A DNA stretch of 64,000 nt from Arcuatula senhousia. Its lineage: Eukaryota > Mollusca > Bivalvia > Mytilida > Mytilidae. The notes beneath the pieces were generated by a model that saw only the letters and a program-made list of their open reading frames with translations, searched no databases and had not been told where the DNA came from. The stretch covers positions 43,473,717 through 43,537,716 of the forward strand of contig OZ020305.1 in NCBI GenBank assembly GCA_963971305.1, read 5' to 3'. The translations under genes were made by a program, and so were the position numbers. The stretch's first letter is position 1, and each line of letters begins with the position of its first letter. Shown here one piece after another: positions 33,689 to 42,875 of the stretch.

Positions 33689-35169
33689 TTATTATTATTA
33701 TTATTTTTCTCGGTATTCTGGACCGTGAACTTGTCCACTTCATTTTTTCGACATCTTTTAAGGTAGGAAGCTGAATCTTCATATATCAAGAGTATGGAAT
33801 GGGAGATTGTGCTTTTTGTATATTTCGTCGAAATCGAACGACCCCTTATAGGTCAAAAAAGGGCCTCAAAATGGCTCCTCGAAACCGAAGTTGAATGTTT
33901 ACCTGGCATTTCTGATCCGGCAGAGGTAGGACAAATTCCTTTATGGGGTAAGTGTGGACTTTCAATACCTTTCATTTAAAAAAAAAATTTTGAAAATCGG
34001 ACTTACGGTTTTCAAAATTTTGCAAAAAATCGAAATTTAATTATTTTGTCATATTGAGTTATCTTTCTTTGTACCTTGTATTTTGTAATAGTAATGTATA
34101 AATTCTCAATTTTGTTATTTCTTAATGAAAATTGGTTTACAAGGTAATAGTGGTATGCCGAGTTCATTTTTGGTATCGAAATTGTTTTTTGGCAGCCATT
34201 TTAAAAATGGCGGCTAAAATTTCCCGCCAAAATTTAAACTTGCTCCGATTTTGATGAAAATTGGTATATAAGGTAATAGTGGTATGGGGAGATGATTTTT
34301 GACATCAAAATTTTTCTATCGTCAGCCATTTTCAAAATGGCCGCCATTTCCCGCCAAAATTAAAGTTACTCCGATTTTGACGAAAATTGGTATATAAGGT
34401 AATAGTGGTATGGCGAGATGCTTTTTGACATCGATTTTTTTTTATAGTCGGCCATTTTCAAAATGGCCACCGTTTCCCGCCAAAATTAAAGTTACACCAA
34501 TTTTGATGAAAATCGGTATTTGAGGTAATAGTGGTATGCTGAGTTGATTTTCGGAATGAATTTTTTTTTATCGTCGGCCATTTTCTAAATGGCCGCCGTT
34601 TCCCGCCAAAATTAAAGTTACTCTGATTTTCATGAAAACTCGTATATAAGGTAACAGTGGTATGGCGAGTTATTTTTTTACATTGAAATTTATTTATGGT
34701 CGGCCATTTTCAAAATGGCCACTGTTTCCCGCCAAAATTAAACTTACTCCGATTTTAATGAAAATTAATATACAGGGTAATTGTGGTATGGGGAGTTCAT
34801 TTTTAGCATCAAATTTTGTTTATGGTCCGATGCAACAGCTTTTGGATGCGACTGTGTGATTCTTCTCGACTATATGAGATTAAGGGAGAATAATATCTCA
34901 TATGGATGTCAACCAAAAGCTTCTCCGTAACGTTTTTATCATTTCATTGAAGAGTGGCTCCATTGTAGAGGACGAGAGCGGTAGTTATGCTCGCTAGTCA
35001 CTACAATAGTTTACAAGTACGCTACCAATGCTTGTAAAAAGGGTGCTTCAATGGAATGATAAGGGCGTCATTGCTTAAACAGGGTTCCCACAAAAGCCAG
35101 AAATATTGTCAAAGAGGGGTACGTGAGGGGACATGTATGTGACTCGCTTGCGATCACAATTAGAACTAG
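33689..35169 (+). mobile_element. alpha2 body with a foreign insert and 3' terminus
   Basis: Begins TTTTTCTCGGTATTCTGGAC. The alpha2 repeat array runs 34190-34820, and a non-repetitive segment (34826-35085) interrupts it before the alpha2 3' end (ATTAGAACTAG, 35169). Confidence 0.65.
34826..35085. mobile_element. Unrelated insert made of two hairpins
   Basis: The first half folds GCTTTTGG...ATATGAGATTA with TAATATCTCATAT...CCAAAAGC. The second half has near-inverted ends ATCATTTCATTGAAG (about 34939) and CTTCAATGGAATGAT (about 35060). Neither occurs elsewhere in the window. It looks like one or two tiny foldback elements. Confidence 0.5.
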
Positions 35170-35171
35170 TT

Positions 35172-35710
35172 ATGTCTCCCAAACGAAAGTTTGGAGACAT
35201 ATTGTTTTTACTCTGTTTCTTATTATTATTATTCTTTTTCTTCTTTCCTCCCGCCATGAACTTGTCCGGTAGTTTTCTCTCAAACGCATAGGGGGATTCA
35301 CACGAAACATTGTAGGAAGGTAGATCGGTTACTGAAGTTGTTGACGGACTTTTCAAAAATTACAAAATGGCCGCCGTTTCCTTGTAATTGGCGAAAGTTC
35401 ATAATATAGGACATTGCAATATCTCGGTTACCTAGGTGCGTAGGAGGCTGAAATTTTGTAGGTGAATAGAGCAAAGGGAGCTCATCAATAATACGAAAAA
35501 AAATTTTGAAGCGATATTTACGGTTTTCGAGTTATTTGCGAAAATGTGATTTTTCGGGCCCAAAAATGCGAAAATCGTCAAAATGCTTCGATTTCGACAA
35601 AATTTTGTATGTAGGGGTTTTAAAAGATGGCGAATCATAATACGAGGTCAAAAATGGGTTCGTTTGGGAGACATTTTTGTGTTGGGCATCCCCAACACAG
35701 TCAGCACTAG
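35172..35710 (+). mobile_element. Complete beta element (GAGACAT variant)
   Basis: 5' arm ATGTCTCCCAAAC (right arm short by one G). 3' subterminal GTTTGGGAGACAT, hairpin TGTTGGG/CCCAACA, CACTAG before TTATT. Sequence closely follows the outer beta body at 27585-28071. Confidence 0.85.
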
Positions 35711-37000
35711 TTATTATTATTTTTCTCGGTATTCTGGATCGTGAACTTGTCCACCTCATTTTTTCGACATCTTTTAAGGTAGGAAGCTGAAACTTCATAT
35801 ATCAAGAGTATGGAATGGGAGATTGTGCTTTTTGTATTTTTCGTCGAAATCGAACGACCCCTTATAGGTCAAAAAAGGGCCTCAAAATGGCTCCTCGAAA
35901 CCGAAGTTGAATTTTACCTGGCATTTCTGATCCGGCAGTGGTAACACAAATAACTTTATGGGGTAAGTGTAGACTTTCGATACCTTTCATTTAAAAAAAA
36001 AAATTTGAAAATCGGACTTACGGTTCTCAAAATTTTGCAAAAAATCGAAATTTAATTTTTTTGTCAAATTGAGTTATCTTTCTTGGAACAATATATTTTG
36101 TAATAGTAATGTAAAAATTCTTAACTTTGTTATTTCTTAATGAAAATTGGTTTACAAGGTTATAGTGGTATGCCGAGTTCATTTTTGGTATCGAAAAAAA
36201 TTTTTGGCGGCCATTTTTGAAATGGCGGCTAAAATGGCCGCCATTTTCCCGCCAAAAATTAAACTTGCTCCAATTTTGATGAAAATTGGTATATAAGGTA
36301 ATAGTGGCATGGCGAGTTGATTTTTAACATCAAAATTTTTTTATCGTTTGCCATTTTCAAAATGGCCGCCGTTTCCCGCCAAAAATTAAACTTACTCCGA
36401 TTTTGATGAAAATTGGTATATAAGGTAATAGTGGTATGGCGAGTTGATTTTCGACATCAAAATTTTTTTTATCGTCGGCCATTTTCAAAATGGCCGCCGT
36501 TTCCCGCCAAAATTAAAGTTACTCTGATTTTGATGAAAATTGGTATATAAAGTAATAGTGGTATGGCGAGTTGATTTTTGACATTGAAATTTTTATTTCT
36601 TCGGCCACATTCAAAATGGCCGCCGTTTCCCGCCAAAATCAAAGTTACTCTGATTTTGATGAAAATTGGTATATAAGGTAAAAGTGGTATGGCGAACTTA
36701 TTTTTGACATCAAATTTTTTAAGCGTCTCTTAGCATTTGAGATAACTTATTATATCCAATTTTCATCAAAATAGGAGTAAGTTTAATTTTGGCCATTTCC
36801 CGCCAAAATTAAACTTATATCCAATTTTCATCAAAATAGGAGTAAGTTTAATTTTGGCCATTTCCCGCCAAAATTAAACTTACTCCTATTTTGATGAAAA
36901 TTGGATATAATAAGTTATCTCAAATGCTAAGAGACATTGACAAAGAGGGGTACGTGAGGGGACATTTTTGTGACTCGCTTGCGATCACAATTAGAACTAG
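35711..37000 (+). mobile_element. alpha2 body with 3' terminus and internal palindrome
   Basis: Same start and end as 33689-35169. Its repeat array ends in the 211 bp palindrome at 36725-36935. CTAG at 37000 before TTATT. Confidence 0.7.
36725..36935. repeat. 211 bp near-perfect palindrome
   Basis: The left arm begins GTCTCTTAGCATTTGAGATA and the right arm ends in its exact complement TATCTCAAATGCTAAGAGAC. Both arms include AATTTTCATCAAAATAGGAG or its complement. The centre is itself a smaller palindrome bounded by two copies of CCATTTCCCG. It is an inverted duplication of the normal alpha2 3' segment. Confidence 0.85.
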
Positions 37001-37933
37001 TTATTATTATTTTTCTCGGTATTCTGGACCGTGAACTTGTCCACCTCATTTTTTCGACATCTTTTAAGGTAGGAAGCTGAAACTTCATATATCAAGAGTA
37101 TGGAATGGGAGATTGTGCTTTTTGTATTTTTCGCCAAAATTGAACGACCCCTTATAGGTCAAAAAAGGGCCTCAAAATGGCTCCTCGAAACCGAAGTTGA
37201 TTTTTTACCTGGCATTTCTGATCCGGCAGGGGTAGGAATAATTCCTTAATAGGTTAAGTGTGGCTATTTAATACCTTTCATTTAAAAAAAAAAATTTGAA
37301 AATCGGACTTACCGTTTTCAAAATTTTGCAAAAAATCGAAAATTATTTTTTTTGTAAGATTGAGTTATCTTCCTTTGTACTTTATATTTTGTAATAGTAA
37401 TGTAAAAATTCTCGACTTTGTTATTTCTTAAAGAAAATTGGTTTTCAAGGTAATAGTGGTATGCCGAGTTCATTTTTGGAATCGAAATTTTTTTTTGGCG
37501 GCCATTTTCAATATGGCGGCTAAAATGGCCGCCATTTTCCCGCCAATTTTTAAAGTTACTCCGATTTTGATGAAAATTGGTATTTAAGGTAATAGTGGTA
37601 TGCCGATTTGATTTTTGACATTAAAAATTTTTCATCGTCGGCCATTTCCAAAATGGCCACCGTTTCCCGCCAAAAAATTTAAAGTTACTCAGATTTTGAT
37701 GAAAATTGGTATATCAGGTAATAGTGGTATGGCGATTCGATTTTTGACATTAAAAATTTTTAATCTTCGGCCATTTCCAAAATGGCCGTCGTTTCCGGCC
37801 AAAATTAAACTTTCTCCTATTTTGATGAATATTGGGTATATTAAGTGATCTCAAATGCCAAGAGACATAATGACAAAGAGGGGTACGTGAGGGGACATAT
37901 ATGTGACTCGCTTGCGATCACAATTAGAACTAG
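37001..37933 (+). mobile_element. alpha2 body with 3' terminus
   Basis: Same start as the other alpha2 bodies, three diverged repeat units (37500-37850), GTGAGGGGACATAT, hairpin and GAACTAG at 37933, followed directly by TTATATCTCCC of a beta element. Confidence 0.7.
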
Positions 37934-37935
37934 TT

Positions 37936-38498
37936 ATATCTCCCAAACACTATGTTTGGGAGATATATTGTTTTTACTCTGTTTCTTCTTATTATTATTA
38001 TTCTTTTTTTTTCTTCTTCCGACCATGAACGTGTCTGCACCACATCTCATAAAACTACTCAATGGATCTTCATGAAACTTTGTATGTTGTTAGAGGGGGT
38101 CTCAAAGGTGTGCATGCGATTTTTGAAATTTTCAAAATGGCCACCGTTTCCATGGAAACAGGGAAAGGTCATAATATAGGACATCGTGATATCTCGGTTA
38201 CCTAGGTTCGCAGGGTCCTGAAATTTTGCAGGTTGATAGAGCAAAAGGAGCTCTTTAATAATACGAAAAAAATTTTGAAGCGATATTTACAGTTTTCGAG
38301 TTATTCACGAAAATGTGATTTTTCGGGCCCAAAAATGGGAAAATTGTAAAAATGCTACGATTTCAACAAAATTTGGTATCTAGGGGTTTCAAACGATGGC
38401 GAATTAGGATGCGATGTCAAAATTAATGCAATAGTGACAGTTTGCGTACGTTTGGGAGATATTTTTGTGTTGGGCATCCCCAACACAGTCAACACTAG
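37936..38498 (+). mobile_element. Complete beta element (GAGATAT variant)
   Basis: 5' arm ATATCTCCCAAAC, perfect hairpin. 3' subterminal GTTTGGGAGATAT, beta hairpin, AACACTAG before TTATT. 563 bp, close to the nested beta at 27020-27584. Confidence 0.85.
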
Positions 38499-39403
38499 TT
38501 ATTATTATTATTATTATTTTTCTCGGTATTCTGGATCGTGAACTTGTCCACCTCATTTTTTCGACATCTTTTAAGGTAGGAAGCTGAAAATTCATAAATC
38601 AAGAGTATGGAATGGGAGATTGTGCTTTTTGTATTTTTTGCCGAAATCGAACGACCCCTTATAGGTCAAAAAAGGGCCTCAAAATGGCTCCTCGAAACCG
38701 AAGTTGAATTTTTCCTGGCATTTCTGATCCGGCAGGGGTAGGAAAAATTCCCTTAAATGTTAAGTGCGGATATACAATACCTTTCATTTAAAAAAAAAAT
38801 TTTGAAAATCGGACTTACCGTTTTCAAAATTTTGCAAAAAATCGAAAATTATTTTTTTTGTAAGATTGAGTTATCTTTCTTTGTACCATATATTTTGTGA
38901 TATTTATGAAAAAAATTCTCAACTTTGTTATTTCTTAATGAAAATTAGTTTACAAGGTAATAGTGGTATGCCGAGTTCAATTTTGGAATCGAAATTTTTT
39001 TTTGGACCGCCATTTTCAAAATGGCCGCCATTTCCCGCCAAAATTAAAATTACTCCGATTTTAATGAAAATTGGTATATAAGGTAATAGTGGTATGGCAA
39101 GTTGATTTTTGACATCAAAATTTTTTTATCGTCGGCCATTTTCAAAATGGCCGCCGTTTTCCGCCAAAATTAATTTTACTCAAATTTTAACGAAAATTGG
39201 TATATAAGGTAATATATGTATGGTGAGTTGATTTTTGACATCGAAATATTTTTATTGTCGGCCATTATAAAAATGGCCGCCGTTTCCCGCCAAAATTAAA
39301 CTTACTCCTATTTTGATGGAAATTGGATAAATTAAGTTATCTCAAATGCCAAGAGACATTGACAAAGAGGGGTACGTGAGGGGACATTTTTGTGACTCGC
39401 TTG
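38499..39403 (+). mobile_element. alpha2 body with truncated 3' end
   Basis: Standard alpha2 start and body. The 3' end reads GTGAGGGGACATTTTTGTGA then CTCGCTTG and breaks off in the middle of the hairpin, directly joining the (CTT)n run of zeta. About 23 bp including CTAG are missing. Confidence 0.65.
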
Positions 39404-41181
39404 CTTCTTCTTCTTCTTCTTCTCATACAAAGCGTGTCCGGGCCATAACTTTTTTATCTTTTGAGATAGGGCTTTGATATTTGGCATGTGTATGTATCAC
39501 CAAGAGACGATGTGTCGCGTACCAGAATGACCTTCATATGACCTTGACCTTTGACCTTAAGGTCAAATTAAAGATAATTTTACATCCAAAGTGTTCCGGG
39601 CCATAACTTTTTTGTTCTTTGACAAAGGGCTTTGATATTTGACATGTGGATGTATCACCATGAGACGATGTGTCGCATACCAGAATGACCTTCATATGAC
39701 TTTGACCTTTGACTTCAAGGTCAAATTAAAGATAATTTTACATCCAAAGTGTTCAGGGCCGTAACTTTTTTTTCTTTGACAAAGGGCTTTGATATCTGAC
39801 ATGTGGATGTATCACCATGAGACGATGTGTCGCATACCAGAATAACCTTCATATGACCTTGTCTTTTTACCTCCAGGTCAAATTAATGCTTACCGTATTT
39901 TACATCCAAAGTGTTCCAGGTCTTAACTTTTTTGTTCTTTGACAAAGGACTTTGATTTTTGGCATGTGGATGTATCACCATGAGGCAATGTGTCGCTTAC
40001 AAGAATGAACTTCATATGACCTTGACCTTTGACCTCAAGATCGAATTAATGTTAATTTTACATCCAAAGTGTTTCAGGCCATAACTTTTTTGTTCTTTGA
40101 CATAGGGTTTTGATCTTTGGCATGTGGATGTATCACCATAAGACAATGTGCCGCATACCAGAATGACCTTTGTATAACCTTGACCTTTGACCTAAAGGTT
40201 AAATTAAAGCTAATTTTACATGGAAAGTGTGTCTGTGCCATAACTTTTTTGTTCTTTGACATAGGGCTATAATATTTGACATGTGCATGTATCACTATGA
40301 GACGATATATCGCGTACCAGAATGACCTTCATATGACCTTGACCTTTTACCACAAGGTCAAATTAATGCTAATTGTACATCCAAAATGTTCCAGGCCATA
40401 ACTTTTTTGTTTTTGACAAAGGGCTTTGATATTTGGCATGTGGATGTATCACCATCATACAATGTGTCACGTACCAGAATGAACTTCATATGACCTTTGA
40501 CCTTAAGATCAAATTAATGTTCATTTTACATCCAAAGTGTTCCAGCCATATTTTTTTTGTTCTTTGACATAGGGCTTTTATATTTGGCATGTGGATGTAT
40601 CACCATAGGACAATGTGGCGTGAACCAGAATGACCTTCATATGACCTTGACCTAAAGGTTAAATTAATGCTTATTTTACATGGAAAGTGTGTCTGTGCCA
40701 AAACTTTTTTGTTCTTTGACATAGGTCTATAATATTTGAAATGTACATGTATCACCATGAGATGATGGGTCGCCTACCAGAATGACCTTCATATGACCTT
40801 TACCTTTAACCTCAAGATAAAATTAATGCTATTTTTACATGCAAAACATGTCTGGGCCATATATATTTTAATCCTTTAAACAAAAAGCTTTGATTTTTGA
40901 CATGATAATGTGTCATCATGAGAACAATGTGTCACTAACGTTAATGACCTTGACCTGTGACTTCAATGTCAAATAAATGCTAATTTGACATACAAAGCTT
41001 TCCAGGCCATAACTTTTTTATCCTTTGACATTGGGCTTTAGAATGTAGATGTATAATTATTAAACAATTTGTTGTACAATGTATGTCATTGTGACTTTGA
41101 CCTTTTGACCTCAAAGTTGAACTTGTGTTATTTAAGGAAGGGGAGACATCAGTTTTAGTGCGCTAAAACAGTTTTTCCTAG
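39404..41181 (+). mobile_element. zeta body: TGACCT satellite and 3' terminus
   Basis: After (CTT)n it consists of about 11 units of roughly 157 bp (landmark CATGTGGATGTATCACCA at 39485, 39643, 39800, 39963, 40121, 40280, 40437, 40588 and on). Units contain CATAACTTTTTTGTTCTTTG and a TGACCT-rich block, degenerating toward the right. The zeta 3' terminus ends at 41181. Confidence 0.8.
39545..39565. promoter_or_regulatory. DR1 nuclear-receptor-like half-site pair in the satellite
   Basis: TGACCTTTGACCT is the exact complement of AGGTCAAAGGTCA, a perfect DR1 of the type bound by RXR, HNF4 and COUP-TF family receptors. An inverted AGGTCA follows one base later. Perfect DR1 copies recur near 40025, 40182 and 40493; other units carry one-base variants. 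Binding is not shown; this is motif content only. Confidence 0.4.
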
Positions 41182-41200
41182 TTAGGTTATCACAAGGAAC

Positions 41201-41362
41201 AAATCTGAATGCTAAATAACCCTATAATGAATGCTTCTAAATAAATATTTATTTATCCAGCCACATTTACCAAACAATGAGAAATCTGAATGCTAATTAA
41301 CCCTATAATGAATGCTTCTAAATAAATATTTATTTATCCAGCCACATTTACCAAACAATGAG
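41201..41362 (+). repeat. 81 bp tandem duplication
   Basis: AAATCTGAATGCTAA...CCAAACAATGAG occurs at 41201 and again at 41282, almost identical. Confidence 0.9.
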
Positions 41363-41673
41363 AATAGGGGCATATTGCAATCTTTCATTAGCAGAAGAAA
41401 ACATAAAAAGGACATGAGGACTCTTGGATGTGGCTGTTTATGCTCAAGAGAACGATTTGTTCTTATAAATATATAAGACTAAGACCAGAAAAGCAAGAAA
41501 AAACATATCAGACGGTCTTCCAAAAGATAATCTTTGTCCATCAAAGACTAGCTGCTTATTAAAGAAAACACAAATAAATTTGGACCAAAGTACATCGAAA
41601 CTCCTTTGCCTCAATTCAATTAAAGATTATTTTTCTTTTAAATCTCAATACAAAAAATACCTTCTTCTTTTCC
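41363..41673. other. Intergenic sequence, no gene seen
   Basis: AT-rich, no repeat or coding signal recognised. Confidence 0.5.
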
Positions 41674-41968
41674 TAAGGGAGCAACCATTTGATTTTATGG
41701 GGGGCTTTGGATATTTTCTTCGTCTTCCCATTTTTTCCGGAAAAAAACCCTAAATTTGTTTTTTTATGCGCGCTTATGCGCGCCAATTTTTTTATTTTGA
41801 AAGTAACTATAATTTTTTTAACAAAAAATACCATCCTGCCTTTTTTTGCCCAAAGTACTGTCCTGCTTATTTATTTCTGGATTTTTGCCGTCCTGCTTTT
41901 TTATTTCAATTTACACCATAGCACCCCACCCCCCCCCCAAAAAAAAAATTGAAATGGTTGTTCCCTAA
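41674..41968. mobile_element. MITE-like inverted-repeat element
   Basis: Left end TAAGGGAGCAACCATTTGAT followed by GGGGGG, right end CCCCCCCCCC...TTGAAATGGTTGTTCCCTA. About 20 bp imperfect terminal inverted repeats enclose a 295 bp T-rich interior with two copies of AGTACTGTCCTGCTTATTTA-like text. No clear target duplication. The 87-residue open frame is unlikely to be real. Confidence 0.55.
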
Positions 41969-42042
41969 TATTGACCAAACTACATGTTACATGTAGTTTT
42001 GTTGATATGATTTCATTTTTCTCTTCTTTTGGTTTTATGTTA

Positions 42043-42510
42043 ACTGAGTGAGTTGGTGTTTTGCGCCCTTGCAACGCTATATAGGTTATTTAAAGGCGAT
42101 GAACATGAAAAGGGTGATAAAATGAACATGAAATGGTGATGATAAATGGAATATTGTGGAAAACAAAGGAACAATAAATTTAGAAGAACCACGGGAAAAG
42201 GGGAGAGGTGGGTTTGGGCGGAAAATTATGCCTTTGTGGTGCACTACTTGGCGGTCCACTAAGGAGTCTTGTACGTGCACGAAGCGTGGCACACTCCACA
42301 CAATGCAAGTTGGTCCACTATGGTCGGCGGTCAGAGTCCCTATATTGTAGACCCGACAACCCTCACAGACGAGGGCCACCCTATTCAGCCTCCTAGGGTA
42401 CACACTTGGTGTCTCTGTGTGCTGAGCACTGACCCGACGTCAGAATCCCAACACCCTTAGTCGCCTCTTACGACAAGCTAGGCTCTGCTGCGGGCCTATT
42501 TGCCACACGG
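42043..42510 (-). mobile_element. Qb retroposon, near full length, uninterrupted
   Basis: Minus-strand order: CCGTGTGGCAAATAGGCCCG, CAGCAGAGCCTAGCTTGTCG, GACGTCGGGTCAGTGCTCAG, CACCATTTCATGTTCATTTT, tail CAAAACACCAACTCACTCAG. It provides the reference order for other Qb copies. Confidence 0.75.
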
Positions 42511-42875
42511 GGCTATGTTAACTGACATTACTTTTGCTTTCCACAATGATTTACTAAGAGATGGATACTTGGCTCGCAGGGCTAGTTGCAAGCTGAAAAA
42601 ATAATTTTGTCTTACGTCATTAGCTGGAAACTTGGCCTATGCCTTTACAGTTTTTTATATCAAGTACTAACTGAATGCAAGTGTCAATAAAAAGTTTCCC
42701 TTCGTATTTTGTGGATTAATCTCTCATCAGTATCATCCGTGTTGGTTCCGGTGGCGAAATAGACTCGAATATCAGGGAGATGAACATTACGTCGTCAGGT
42801 CTCTTATAGAATTTGTGTGAAGTTAATCGTTTTAGACTTTTCATGTTCGCAATTAATCATGAATAACAGATTAAA
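42511..42875. other. Intergenic sequence, no gene seen
   Basis: No coding or repeat signal recognised. Confidence 0.5.

Larger units (their letters stand above)
17710..41181 (+). mobile_element. Outermost Helentron-like element (zeta) holding a nested stack
   Basis: The 5' end at 17710 has ATGTCTCCCCTTCC with hairpin partner, then ATTGTTTTTGTGTCAGTTC and a (CTT)n run. The 3' end has GGAAGGGGAGACAT (about 41136-41150), exactly complementary to the 5' arm, then hairpin TTTTAG-TGCG-CTAAAA and CTAG before TTAGG (41178-41181). A (CTT)n run also opens the zeta body at 39404. The simplest reading is that everything from about 17770 to 39403 inserted into zeta's CTT repeat, which later grew by insertion of alpha to epsilon elements into each other. 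The zeta body is about 1.8 kb. Confidence 0.6.
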
